From Uropetala carovei (lineage: Eukaryota; Arthropoda; Insecta; Odonata; Petaluridae), in contig JAXCHB010000234.1 of NCBI GenBank assembly GCA_036926305.1, positions 620,001 through 684,000 of the forward strand: a stretch of 64,000 bases of DNA. Direction: 5' to 3'. Below are positions 23,273-36,273 of the stretch, piece after piece. How positions within the stretch are numbered: position 1 is the stretch's first letter; each line of letters opens with the position of its first letter. Below the pieces are notes generated by a model, which made no database searches, was not told the DNA's origin, and worked only from the letters and a program-made list of their open reading frames with translations. A program made the position numbers and the translations under genes.

Positions 23273-24412
23273 TTTTTTCGAAAATTTTTTTCTGAATTAT
23301 TTTCGAAATTTTTTTTTCAAAATTTTTTTCAAAATTTTTTTCAAATTGTTTTTCGAAATTTTTTTTTTGAAATTTTTTTCGAAAATTTTTTTCGTAAATT
23401 TTTTTTCGAAAATTTTTTCAAATTTTTTTTCGAAAATTTTTTTTCGAAATTTTTTTCGAAAATTTTTTTGAAAATTTTTTTCGACAAATTTTTTCGAAAA
23501 TTTTTTTTCGAAAATTTTTTTAAAATTTTTTTCGAAAATTTTTTTCGAAAATTTTTTTTCGAAATTTTTTTCGAAAATTTTTTTAAAAATTTTTTTCGAA
23601 AAATTTTTTTCCAAAATTTTTTCGAAAATTTTTTAGAAAATTTATTTCGAAATTTTTTTCGAAATTTTTTTTCAAAATTTTTTTCCAAAATTTTTTTCCA
23701 AAATTTTTTCGAAAATTTTTTTCAAAATTTTTTTCGAAAATTTTTTTTGGAATTTTTTTCGAAAGTTTTTTTCAAAATTTTTTTCGAAAATTTTTTTCAA
23801 AATTTTTTTCGAAAAATTTTTTTCCAAAATTTTTTCGAAAATTTTTTTGAAAATTTTTTTCGAAATTTTTTTTCAAAATTTTTTTTCAAAATTTTTTCGA
23901 AAATTTTTTTTCGAAAATTTTTTTTCAAAAATTTCTTTGAAAATTTTTTTCAAAATTTTTTTCGAAAATTGTTTTTCGAAAATTTTTTTCTAAATTATTG
24001 TCGAACATTTTTTTTGAAAATTTTTTTTGAAAATTTTTTTCGAAAATTTTTTTGAAAATTTTTTTCAAAATTTTTTTCGAAATTTTTTTTCAAAATTTTT
24101 GTCGTAAATTTTTTTTCGAAATTTTTTTCGAAAATTTTTTTCAAAATTTTTTTCGAAAAATTTTTTTTCAAAATTTTTTCGAAAATTTTTTTGAAAATTT
24201 TTTTCGGAATTTTTTTTCAAAATTTTTTTCCAAAATTTTTTTCAAAATTTTTTCGAAAATTTTTTTCAAAATTTTTTTCGAAAATTTTTTTTGGAATTTT
24301 TTTCGAAAGTTTTTTTCAAAATTTTTTTCGAAAATTTTTTTCAAAATTTTTTTCGAAAAATTTTTTTCCAAAATTTTTTCGAAAATTTTTTTGAAAATTT
24401 TTTTCGAAATTT
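23273..24412. repeat. D block, copy 2 of the duplication, second tandem unit
   Basis: Corresponds to 2084-3223, and follows the preceding D directly with the same 1,140-bp spacing. The D number (two) is the same in both large copies, so the D tandem predates the large duplication. Confidence 0.9.
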
Positions 24413-27400
24413 TTTTTCAAAATTTTTTTTCAAAATTTTTTCGAAAATTTTTTTTCGAAAATTTTTTTTCAAAAATTTCTTTGAAAATTTTTTTCCAAAA
24501 TTTTTTCGAAAATTTTTTTCAAAATTTTTTTCGAAATTTTTTTTCAAAATTTTTTTTGAAATTTTTTTCGAAATTTTTTTCGAAATTTTTTTTCAAAATT
24601 TTTTTCGAAATTTTTTTTCAAAATTTTTTTCGAAATTTTTTTTCAAAATTTTTTTTCAAAATTTTTTTCGAAAATTTTTTTGAAAATTTTTTTCAAAATT
24701 TTTTTCGAAAATTTTTTAAAATTTTTTTTTCGAAATTTTTTTTCAAAATTTTTGTCGTAAATTTTTTTTCGAAATTTTTTTCGAAAATTTTTTTCAAAAT
24801 TTTTTTCGAAAAATTTTTTTTCAAAATTTTTTCGAAAATTTTTTTGAAAATTTTTTTCGGAATTTTTTTTCAAAATTTTTTTTCAAAATTTTTTTCAAAA
24901 TTTTTTCGAAAATTTTTTTTCGAAAATTTTTTTCAAAATTTTTTCAAAATTTTTTTTTCGAAATTTTTTTCGAAAATTTTTTTTCGAAATTTTTTTCGAA
25001 AATTTTTTTGAAAATTTTTTTCAAAATTTTTTTCGAAAATTTTTTAAAAATTTTTTTTCGAAATTTTTTTTCAAAATTTTTTTCGAAATTTTTTTTCAAA
25101 ATTTTTTTTCAAAATTTTTTTCGAAAATTTTTTTTCGAAAATTTTTTTCTAAATTATTTTCGAAAATTTTTTTTGAAAATTTTTTTCGAAAAATTTTTTT
25201 CCAAAATTTTTTCGAAAATTTTTTTGAAAATTTTTTTCGAAATTTTTTTTCAAAATTTTTTTTTCGAAACTTTTTTCGAAAATTTTTTTGAAAATTTTTA
25301 TCGAAATTTTTTTTCCAAATTTTTTTTCAAAATTTTTTTCGAAATTTTTTTCGAAAACTTTTTTCGAAAATTTTTTTTCGAAAATTTTTTTGAAATTTTT
25401 TTTCGAAAATTTTTTTTCGAACTTTTTTTAGAAATTTTTTTTTCAAAATTTTCTTAGAAAATTTTTTTCCAAAATTTTTTCGAAAATTTTTTTCAAATTT
25501 TTTTTCGGAATTTTTATTCTAAATTTTTTTCGAAAATTTTTTTTCGAAATTTTTTTCGAAAATTTTTTTCAAAATTTTTTTCGAAAAATTTTTTTCCAAA
25601 ATTTTTTTCGAAATTTTTTTCGAAAATTTTTTTCAAAATTTTTTTCCAAAATTTTTTCGAAAATTTTTTTGAAAATTTTTTTCGGAATTTTTTTCGAAAA
25701 TTTTTTATGGAAATTTTTTTCGAAAATTTTTTTCAAAATTTTTTTTCAAAATTTTTTTTCAAAATTTTTTTCGAAAAATTTTTTTCAAAATTTTTTCGAA
25801 AATTTTTTTTCGAAAATTTTTTTCAAAATTTTTTCGAAAATTTTTTTTCGAAATTTTTTTCGAAAATTTTTTTTCGAAATTTTTTTCGAAAATTTTTTTC
25901 GAAATTTTTTTTTCGAAAATTTTTTTCTAAATTATTTTGAAAAATTTTTTTTCAAAATTTTTTTTGAAAATTTTTTTTGGAAAAATTTTTTTCCAAAATT
26001 TTTTCGAAAATTTTTTTGAAAATTTTTTTCGAAATTTTTTTTCAAAATTTTTTTTCGAAATTTTTTTCGAAAATTTTTTTAAAAATTTTTTTCGAAATTT
26101 TTTTCGAAAATTTTTTTCAAAATTTTTTTCCAAAATTTTTTCGAAAATTTTTTGAAAATTTTTTTCGGAATTTTTTTCGAAAATTTTTTATGGAAATTTC
26201 TTTCAAAAATTTTTTTCATAATTTTTTTCGAAATTTTTTTCGAAAATTTTTTTCGAAAATTTTTTTCGAAAATTTTTTTTTGGAAATTTTTTTGAAATTT
26301 TTTTTCGAAAATTTTTTTTCGAAATTTTTTTTTCGAGAATTTTTTTCAAAATTTTTTTCGAAAATTTTTTTTCGAAATTTTTTTCGAGAATATTTTTGAA
26401 AATTTTTTTCGAAAATTTTTTTTCGAAAATTTTTTTCTGAATTATTTTCGAAATTTTTTTTTCAAAATTTTTTTCAAAATTTTTTTCAAATTGTTTTTCG
26501 AAATTTTTTTTTTGAAATTTTTTTCGAAAATTTTTTTCGTAAATTTTTTTTCGAAAATTTTTTCAAATTTTTTTCGAAAATTTTTTTTCGAAATTTTTTT
26601 CGAAATTTTTTTTGAAAATTTTTTTCGACAAATTTTTTCGAAAATTTTTTTTCGAAATTTTTTTCGAAAATTTTTTTTGAAAATTTTTTTCGAAAAATTT
26701 TTTTCCAAAATTTTTTCGAAAATTTTTTAGAAAATTTATTTCGAAATTTTTTTCGAAATTTTTTTTCAAAATATTTTTCCAAAATTTTTTTCCAAACTTT
26801 TTCGAAAATTTTTTTCAAAATTTTTTTCGAAAATTTTTTTTGGAATTTTTTTTGAAAGTTTTTTTCAAAATTTTTTTCGAAAATTTTTTTCAAAATTTTT
26901 TTCGAAAAATTTTTTCCGAAAATTTTTTCGAAAATTTTTTTAAAAATTTTTTTCGAAATTTTTTTTCAAAATTTTTTTTCAAAATTTTTTCGAAAATTTT
27001 TTTTCGAAAATTTTTTTTCAAAATTTTTGAAAATTTTTTTCCAAAATTTTTTCGAAAATTTTTTTCAAAATTTTTTTCGAAATTTTTTTTCAAAATTTTT
27101 TTTGAAATTTTTTTCGAAAATTTTTTTCAAAATTTTTTTTGAAATTTTTTTCGAAATTTTTTTTCAAAATTTTTTTCGAAAAATTTTTTTCCAAAATTTT
27201 TTTCATCATTTTTTTCGAAATTTTTTTCGAAAATTTTTTTTGAAAAATTTTTTTCCAAAATTTTTTCGAAAATTTTTTTGAAAATTTTTTTCGAAATTTT
27301 TTTTCGAAAATTTTTTTGAAAATTTTTTTCGAAAATTTTTTTTCGAAATTTTTTTTCGAAAATTTTTTTCAAAATTTTTTTCGAAAATTTTTTTTCGAAA

Positions 27401-28328
27401 TTTTTTTTCGAAATTTTTTTCGAGAATATTTTTGAAAATTTTTTTCGAAAATTTTTTTTCGAAAATTTTTTTCTAAATTATTTTCGAAATTTTTTTTTCA
27501 AAATTTTTTTCAAATTGTTTTTCGAAATTTTTTTTTTGAAATTTTTTTCGAAAATTTTTTCGAAAATTTTTTTCGAAAATTTTTTCAAATTTTTTTCCAA
27601 AATATTTTTTCGAAATTTTTTTCGAAAATTTTTTTGAAAATTTTTTTCGAAAAATTTTTTTCCAAAATTTTTTCGAAAATTTTTTTGAAAATTTATTTCG
27701 AAATTTTTTTCGATATTTTTTTTCAAAATTTTTTTTGAAAATTTTTTTCCAAAATTTTTTTTCAAATATTTTTTTCTAAATTATTGTCGAACATTTTTTT
27801 TCAAAATTTTTTTTGAAAATTTTTTTCGAAAATTTTTTCGAAAATTTTTTTCAAAATTTTTTTCGAAAATTTTTTTCAAAATTTTTTTCGAAAATTTTTT
27901 CAAAAATTTTTTTGAAAATTTTTTTCGGAATTTTTTTCGAAAATTTTTTATGGAAATTTTTTTCGAAAATTTTTTTCAAAATTTTTTTCGAAATATCTTT
28001 CGAAAATTTTTTTTCGAAATTTTTTTCGAAAATTTTTTCGAAAATTTTTTTCTAAATTATTGTCGAACATTTTTTTCCAAAATTTGTTCGAAAATTTTTT
28101 TGAAAATTTTTTTCGAAATTTTTTTTCAAAATTTTTTTTCAAAATTTTTTCGAAAATTTTTTTTCGAAAATTTTTTTTCAAAAATTTCTTTGAAAATTTT
28201 TTTCAAAATTTTTTTCGAAAATTTTTTTTCGAAAATTTTTTTCTAAATTATTGTCGAACATTTTTTTTGAAAATTTTTTTTGAAAATTTTTTTCGAAAAT
28301 TTTTTCGAAATTTTTTTCGAAAATTTTT
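24413..28328. repeat. E region, copy 2
   Basis: Repeats 3224-7139 at an offset of 21,189 bp, with all its private variants. Two substitutions were seen: A at 26942 for G at 5753, and A at 27978 for G at 6789. The second turns a CG junction into CA, or the reverse. Confidence 0.87.
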
Positions 28329-30189
28329 TTGAAAATTTTTTTCGACAAATTTTTTCGAAAATTTTTTTTCGAAAATTTTTTTTAAATTTTTTTCGAAAAT
28401 TTTTTTCGAAAATTTTTTTTCGAAATTTTTTTCAAAAATTTTTTTAAAAATTTTTTTCGAAAAATTTTTTTCCAAAATTTTTTCGAAAATTTTTTAGAAA
28501 ATTTATTTCGAAATTTTTTTCGAAATTTTTTTTCAAAATTTTTTTCCAAAATTTTTTTCCAAAATTTTTTCGAAAATTTTTTTCAAAATTTTTTTCGAAA
28601 TTTTTTTTTGGAATTTTTTTCGAAAGTTTTTTTCAAAATTTTTTTCGAAAAATTTTTTTCCAAAATTTTTTCGAAAATTTTTTTGAAAATTTTTTTCGAA
28701 ATTTTTTTTCAAAATTTTTTTTCAAAATTTTTTCGAAAATTTTTTTTCGAAAATTTTTTTTCAAAAATTTCTTTGAAAATTTTTTTCCAAAATTTTTTCG
28801 AAAATTTTTTTCAAAATTTTTTTCGAAATTTTTTTTCAAAATTTTTTTTGAAATTTTTTTAGAAATTTTTTTCGAAATTTTTTTTCAAAATTTTTTACCA
28901 AAATTTTTTCAAAAATTTTTTTGAAAATTTTTTTCGGAATTTTTTTCGAAAATTATTTATGGAAATTTTTTTCGAAAATTTTTTTCAAAATTTTTTTCGA
29001 AATTTCTTTCGAAAATTTTTTTTCGAAATTTTTTTCGAAAATTTTTTCGAAAATTTTTTTCAAAATTTTTTTCGAAATTTTTTTTCAAAATTTTTTTCGA
29101 AATTTTTTTTCAAAATTTTTTTCGAAATTTTTTTTCAAAATTTTTTTCGAAATTTTTTTTCAAAATTTTTTTTCAAAATTTTTTTCGAAAATTTTTTTTC
29201 GAAAATTTTTTTCTAAATTATTCTCGAACATTTTTTTTGAAAATTTTTTTTGAAAATTTTTTTCGAAAATCTTTTCGAATATTTTTTTCAAAATTTTTTT
29301 CGAAATTTTTTTTCAAAATTTTTTTCGAAATTTTTTTTCGAAATTTTTTTCGAAAATTTTTTTCAAAATTTTTTTCGAAAAATTTTTTTCCAAAATTTTT
29401 TCGAAATTTTTTTTGAAAATTTTTTTCGGAATTTTTTTTCAAAATTTTTTTTCAAAATTTTTTTTCAAAATTTTTTTCGAAAAATTTTTTTCAAAATTTT
29501 TTCGAAAATTTTTTTTCGAAAATTTTTTTCAAAATTTTTTCGAAAATTTTTTTTCGTAATTTTTTTTGAAAATTTTTTTTCGAAATTTTTTTCGAAAATT
29601 TTTTTGAAAATTTTTTTCAAAATTTTTTTCGAAAATTTTTTTAAAATTTTTTTTCGAAATTTTTTTTCAAAATTTTTTTCGAAATTTTTTTTCAAAATTT
29701 TTTTTCGAAATATTTTTCGAAAATTTTTTTCGAAAATTTTTTTTCGAAAATTTTTTTCTAAATTATTTTGAAAAATTTTTTTTCAAAATTTTTTTTGAAA
29801 ATTTTTTTTGGAAAAATTTTTTTCCAAAATTTTTTCGAAAATTTTTTTGAAAATTTTTTTCGAAATTTTTTTTCAAAATTTTTTTTCGAAATTTTTTTCG
29901 AAAATTTTTTTAAAAATTTTTTTCGAAATTTTTTTTCAAAATTTTTTTTTTGAAACTTTTTTCGAAAATTTTTTTGAAAACTTTTTTTGAAATTTTTTTT
30001 CCAAATTTTTTTTCAAAATTTTTTTCGAAATTTTTTTAAAAAATTTTTTTCGAAAATTTTTTTTCGAGATTTTTTTCGAAAATTTTTTTGAAAATTTTTT
30101 TCGAAATTTTTTTTCAAATTTTCTTTCGAAAATTTTTTTCATAATTTTTTTCGAAATTTTTTTCGAAAATTTTTTTCGAAAATTTTTTT
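28329..30189. repeat. Shortened a block, copy 2, with full block end
   Basis: Corresponds to 7140-8873 but is 127 bp longer, because the normal block end between about 29840 and 29990 is complete. This version agrees with the block ends at 11202 and 14053, so the shorter copy 1 form is derived. Confidence 0.82.
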
Positions 30190-30672
30190 TTGGAAATTTT
30201 TTTGAAATTTTTTTTCGAAAATTTTTTTTCGAAATTTTTTTTCGAAAATTTTTTTCAAAATTTTTTTCGAAAATTTTTTTTCGAAATTTTTTTTGAGAAT
30301 ATTTTTGAAAATTTTTTTCGAAAATTTTTTTGAAAATTTTTTTCGAAATTTTTTTTCAAAATTTTTTTTCGAAATTTTTTTCGAAAATTTTTTTAAAAAT
30401 TTTTTTCGAAATTTTTTTTCAAAATTTTTTTTTTGAAACTTTTTTCGAAAATTTTTTTGAAAACTTTTTTTGAAATTTTTTTTCCAAATTTTTTTTCAAA
30501 ATTTTTTTCGAAATTTTTTTTAAAAATTTTTTTCGAAAATTTTTTTTCGAGATTTTTTTCGAAAATTTTTTTGAAAATTTTTTTCGAAATTTTTTTTCAA
30601 ATTTTCTTTCGAAAATATTTTTCATAATTTTTTTCGAAATTTTTTTCGAAAATTTTTTTCGAAAATTTTTTT
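30190..30672. repeat. c block ahead of H2
   Basis: A 483-bp c block corresponding to 8874-9356. It differs from that block at 30521 (T for A) and 30617 (A for T). Confidence 0.88.
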
Positions 30673-32939
30673 TTGGAAATTTTTTTGAAATTTTTTTTCG
30701 AAAATTTTTTTTCGAAATTTTTTTTCGAAAATTTTTTTCAAAATTTTTTTCGAAAATTTTTTTTCGAAATTTTTTTTGAGAATATTTTTGAAAATTTTTT
30801 TCGAAAATTTTTTTTCGAAAATTTTTTTCTGAATTATTTTCGAAATTTTTTTTTCAAAATTTTTTTCAAAATTTTTTTCAAATTGTTTTTCGAAATTTTT
30901 TTTTTGAAATTTTTTTCGAAAATTTTTTTCGTAAATTTTTTTTCGAAAATTTTTTCAAATTTTTTTTCGAAAATTTTTTTTCGAAATTTTTTTCGAAAAT
31001 TTTTTTGAAAATTTTTTTCGACAAATTTTTTCGAAAATTTTTTTTCGAAAATTTTTTTTAAATTTTTTTCGAAAATTTTTTTCGAAAATTTTTTTTCCGA
31101 AATTTTTTCGAAAATTTTTTTTAAAATTTTTTTCGAAAAATTTTTTTCCAAAATTTTTTCGAAAATTTTTTAGAAAATTTATTTCGAAATTTTTTTCGAA
31201 ATTTTTTTTCAAAATTTTTTTCCAAAATTTTTTCGAAAATTTTTTTCAAAATTTTTTTCGAAAATTTTTTTTGGAATTTTTTTCGAAAGTTTTTTTCAAA
31301 ATTTTTTTCGAAAATTTTTTTCAAAATTTTTTTCGAAAAATTTTTTTCCAAAATTTTTTCGAAAATTTTTTTGAAAATTTTTTTCGAAATTTTTTTTCAA
31401 AATTTTTTTTCAAAATTTTTTCGAAAATTTTTTTTCGAAAATTTTTTTTCAAAAATTTCTTTGAAAATTTTTTTCCAAAATTTTTTCGAAAATTTTTTTC
31501 AAAATTTTTTTCGAAATTTTTTTTCAAAATTTTTTTTGAAATTTTTTTCGAAATTTTTTTCGAAATTTTTTTTCAAAATTTTTTTTCAAAATTTTTTCGA
31601 AAATTTTTTTCAAAATTTTTTTCGAAAATTTTTTTCAAAATTTTTTACCAAAATTTTTTCAAAAATTTTTTTGAAAATTTTTTTCGGAATTTTTTTCGAA
31701 AATTATTTATGGAAATTTTTTTCGAAAATTTTTTTCAAAATTTTTTTCGAAATTTCTTTCGAAAATTTTTTTTCGAAATTTTTTTCGAAAATTTTTTCGA
31801 AAATTTTTTTCAAATTTTTTTTCGAAATTTTTTTTCAAAATTTTTTTCGAAATTTTTTTTCAAAATTTTTTTCGAAATTTTTTTTCAAAATTTTTTTCGA
31901 AATTTTTTTTCAAAATTTTTTTTCAAAATTTTTTTCGAAAATTTTTTTTCGAAAATTTTTTTCTAAATTATTCTCGAACATTTTTTTTGAAAATTTTTTT
32001 TGAAAATTTTTTTCGAAAATCTTTTCGAAAATTTTTTTCAAAATTTTTTTCGAAATTTTTTTTCAAAATTTTTTTCGAAATTTTTTTTCGAAATTTTTTT
32101 CGAAAATTTTTTTCAAAATTTTTTTCGAAAAATTTTTTTCCAAAATTTTTTCGAAAATTTTTTTGAAAATTTTTTTCGGAATTTTTTTTCAAAATTTTTT
32201 TTCAAAATTTTTTTTCAAAATTTTTTTCGAAAAATTTTTTTCAAAATTTTTTCGAAAATTTTTTTTCGAAAATTTTTTTCAAAATTTTTTCGAAAATTTT
32301 TTTTCGTAATTTTTTTTGAAAATTTTTTTTCGAAATTTTTTTCGAAAATTTTTTTGAAAATTTTTTTCAAAATTTTTTTCGAAAATTTTTTTAAAATTTT
32401 TTTTCGAAATTTTTTTTCAAAATTTTTTTCGAAATTTTTTTTCAAAATTTTTTTTCGAAATATTTTTCGAAAATTTTTTTCGAAAATTTTTTTTCGAAAA
32501 TTTTTTTCTAAATTATTTTGAAAAATTTTTTTTCAAAATTTTTTTTGAAAATTTTTTTTGGAAAAATTTTTTTCCAAAATTTTTTCGAAAATTTTTTTGA
32601 AAATTTTTTTCGAAATTTTTTTTCAAAATTTTTTTTCGAAATTTTTTTCGAAAATTTTTTTAAAAATTTTTTTCGAAATTTTTTTTCAAAATTTTTTTTT
32701 TGAAACTTTTTTCGAAAATTTTTTTGAAAACTTTTTTTGAAATTTTTTTTCCAAATTTTTTTTCAAAATTTTTTTCGAAATTTTTTTAAAAAATTTTTTT
32801 CGAAAATTTTTTTTCGAGATTTTTTTCGAAAATTTTTTTGAAAATTTTTTTCGAAATTTTTTTTCAAATTTTCTTTCGAAAATTTTTTTCATAATTTTTT
32901 TCGAAATTTTTTTCGAAAATTTTTTTCGAAAATTTTTTT
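30673..32939. repeat. H2 block a1 (2,267 bp)
   Basis: Matches 9357-11623 at an offset of 21,316 bp, with the a1-lineage shortening before the 25-bp dimer run near 31812. Confidence 0.9.
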
Positions 32940-35790
32940 TTGGAAATTTTTTTGAAATTTTTTTTCGAAAATTTTTTTTCGAAATTTTTTTTCGAAAATT
33001 TTTTTCAAAATTTTTTTCGAAAATTTTTTTTCGAAATTTTTTTTGAGAATATTTTTGAAAATTTTTTTCGAAAATATTTTTTCGAAAATTTTTTTCTGAA
33101 TTATTTTCGAAATTTTTTTTTCAAAATTTTTTTCAAAATTTTTTTCAAATTGTTTTTCGAAATTTTTTTTTTGAAATTTTTTTCGAAAATTTTTTTCGTA
33201 AATTTTTTTTCGAAAATTTTTTCAAATTTTTTTTCGAAAATTTTTTTTCGAAATTTTTTTCGAAAATTTTTTTGAAAATTTTTTTCGACAAATTTTTTCG
33301 AAAATTTTTTTTCGAAAATTTTTTTTAAATTTTTTTCGAAAATTTTTTTCGAAAATTTTTTTTCCGAAATTTTTTTCGAAAATTTTTTTTAAAATTTTTT
33401 TCGAAAAATTTTTTTCCAAAATTTTTTCGAAAATTTTTTAGAAAATTTATTTCGAAATTTTTTTCGAAATTTTTTTTCAAAATTTTTTTCCAAAATTTTT
33501 TCGAAAATTTTTTTCAAAATTTTTTTGGAAAATTTTTTTTGGAATTTTTTTCGAAAGTTTTTTTCAAAATTTTTTTCGAAAATTTTTTTCAAAATTTTTT
33601 TCGAAAAATTTTTTTCCAAAATTTTTTCGAAAATTTTTTTGAAAATTTTTTTCGAAATTTTTTTTCAAAATTTTTTTTCGAAAATTTTTTTTCAAAAATT
33701 TCTTTGAAAATTTTTTTCAAAATTTTTTTCGAAAATTTTTTTTCGAAAATTTTTTTCTAAATTATTGTCGAACATTTTTTTTGAAAATTTTTTTTCGAAA
33801 ATTTTTTCGAAAATTTTTTTCAAAATTTTTTTCGAAATTTTTTTTCAAAATTTTTTTCGACAAATTTTTTCGAAAATTTTTTTTCGAAAATTTTTTTTAA
33901 ATTTTTTTCGAAAATTTTTTTCGAAAATTTTTTTTCCGAAATTTTTTTCGAAAATTTTTTTTAAAATTTTTTTCGAAAAATTTTTTTCCAAAATTTTTTC
34001 GAAAATTTTTTAGAAAATTTATTTCGAAATTTTTTTCGAAATTTTTTTCGAAATTTTTTTTCAAAATTTTTTTCCAAAATTTTTTCGAAAATTTTTTTCA
34101 AAATTTTTTTCGAAAATTTTTTTTGGAATTTTTTTCGAAAGTTTTTTTCAAAATTTTTTTCGAAAATTTTTTTCAAAATTTTTTTCGAAAAATTTTTTTC
34201 CAAAATTTTTTCGAAAATTTTTTTGAAAATTTTTTTCGAAATTTTTTTTCAAAATTTTTTTTCAAAATTTTTTCGAAAATTTTTTTTCGAAAATTTTTTT
34301 TCAAAAATTTCTTTGAAAATTTTTTTCCAAAATTTTTTCGAAAATTTTTTTCAAAATTTTTTTCGAAATTTTTTTTCAAAATTTTTTTTGAAATTTTTTT
34401 CGAAATTTTTTTCGAAATTTTTTTTCAAAATTTTTTTTCAAAATTTTTTCGAAAATTTTTTTCAAAATTTTTTTCGAAAATTTTTTTCAAAATTTTTTAC
34501 CAAAATTTTTTCAAAAATTTTTTTGAAAATTTTTTTCGGAATTTTTTTCGAAAATTATTTATGGAAATTTTTTTCGAAAATTTTTTTCAAATTTTTTTCG
34601 AAATTTCTTTCGAAAATTTTTTTTCGAAATTTTTTTCGAAAATTTTTTCGAAAATTTTTTTCAAAATTTTTTTCGAAATTTTTTTTCAAAATTTTTTTCG
34701 AAATTTTTTTTCAAAATTTTTTTCGAAATTTTTTTTCAAAATTTTTTTCGAAATTTTTTTTCAAAATTTTTTTTCAAAATTTTTTTCGAAAATTTTTTTT
34801 CGAAAATTTTTTTCTAAATTATTCTCGAACATTTTTTTTGAAAATTTTTTTTGAAAATTTTTTTCGAAAATCTTTTCGAAAATTTTTTTCAAAATTTTTT
34901 TCGAAATTTTTTTTCAAAATTTTTTTCGAAATTTTTTTTCGAAATTTTTTTCGAAAATTTTTTTCAAAATTTTTTTCGAAAAATTTTTTTCCAAAATTTT
35001 TTCGAAAATTTTTTTGAAAATTTTTTTCGGAATTTTTTTTCAAAATTTTTTTTCAAAATTTTTTTTCAAAATTTTTTTCGAAAAATTTTTTTCAAAATTT
35101 TTTCGAAAATTTTTTTTCGAAAATTTTTTTCAAAATTTTTTCGAAAATTTTTTTTCGTAATTTTTTTTGAAAATTTTTTTTCGAAATTTTTTTCGAAAAT
35201 TTTTTTGAAAATTTTTTTCAAAATTTTTTTCGAAAATTTTTTTAAAATTTTTTTTCGAAATTTTTTTTCAAAATTTTTTTCGAAATTTTTTTTCAAAATT
35301 TTTTTTCGAAATATTTTTCGAAAATTTTTTTCGAAAATTTTTTTTCGAAAATTTTTTTCTAAATTATTTTGAAAAATTTTTTTTCAAAATTTTTTTTGAA
35401 AATTTTTTTTGGAAAAATTTTTTTCCAAAATTTTTTCGAAAATTTTTTTGAAAATTTTTTTCGAAATTTTTTTTCAAAATTTTTTTTCGAAATTTTTTTC
35501 GAAAATTTTTTTAAAAATTTTTTTCGAAATTTTTTTTCAAAATTTTTTTTTTGAAACTTTTTTCGAAAATTTTTTTGAAAACTTTTTTTGAAATTTTTTT
35601 TCCAAATTTTTTTTCAAAATTTTTTTCGAAATTTTTTTAAAAAATTTTTTTCGAAAATTTTTTTTCGAGATTTTTTTCGAAAATTTTTTTGAAAATTTTT
35701 TTCGAAATTTTTTTTCAAATTTTCTTTCGAAAATTTTTTTCATAATTTTTTTCGAAATTTTTTTCGAAAATTTTTTTCGAAAATTTTTTT
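32940..35790. repeat. H2 block b1 (2,851 bp)
   Basis: Matches 11624-14474, including the 584-bp internal duplication and the CTAAATTATTGTCGAAC marker near 33757. No length change was seen. Confidence 0.9.
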
Positions 35791-36273
35791 TTGGAAATTT
35801 TTTTGAAATTTTTTTTCGAAAATTTTTTTTCGAAATTTTTTTTCGAAAATTTTTTTCAAAATTTTTTTCGAAAATTTTTTTTCGAAATTTTTTTTGAGAA
35901 TATTTTTGAAAATTTTTTTCGAAAATTTTTTTGAAAATTTTTTTCGAAATTTTTTTTCAAAATTTTTTTTCGAAATTTTTTTCGAAAATTTTTTTAAAAA
36001 TTTTTTTCGAAATTTTTTTTCAAAATTTTTTTTTTGAAACTTTTTTCGAAAATTTTTTTGAAAACTTTTTTTGAAATTTTTTTTCCAAATTTTTTTTCAA
36101 AATTTTTTTCGAAATTTTTTTAAAAAATTTTTTTCGAAAATTTTTTTTCGAGATTTTTTTCGAAAATTTTTTTGAAAATTTTTTTCGAAATTTTTTTTCA
36201 AATTTTCTTTCGAAAATTTTTTTCATAATTTTTTTCGAAATTTTTTTCGAAAATTTTTTTCGAAAATTTTTTT
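35791..36273. repeat. H2 c block
   Basis: A 483-bp block of block start joined to block end, placed between b1 and a2 as in the other H units. Confidence 0.88.
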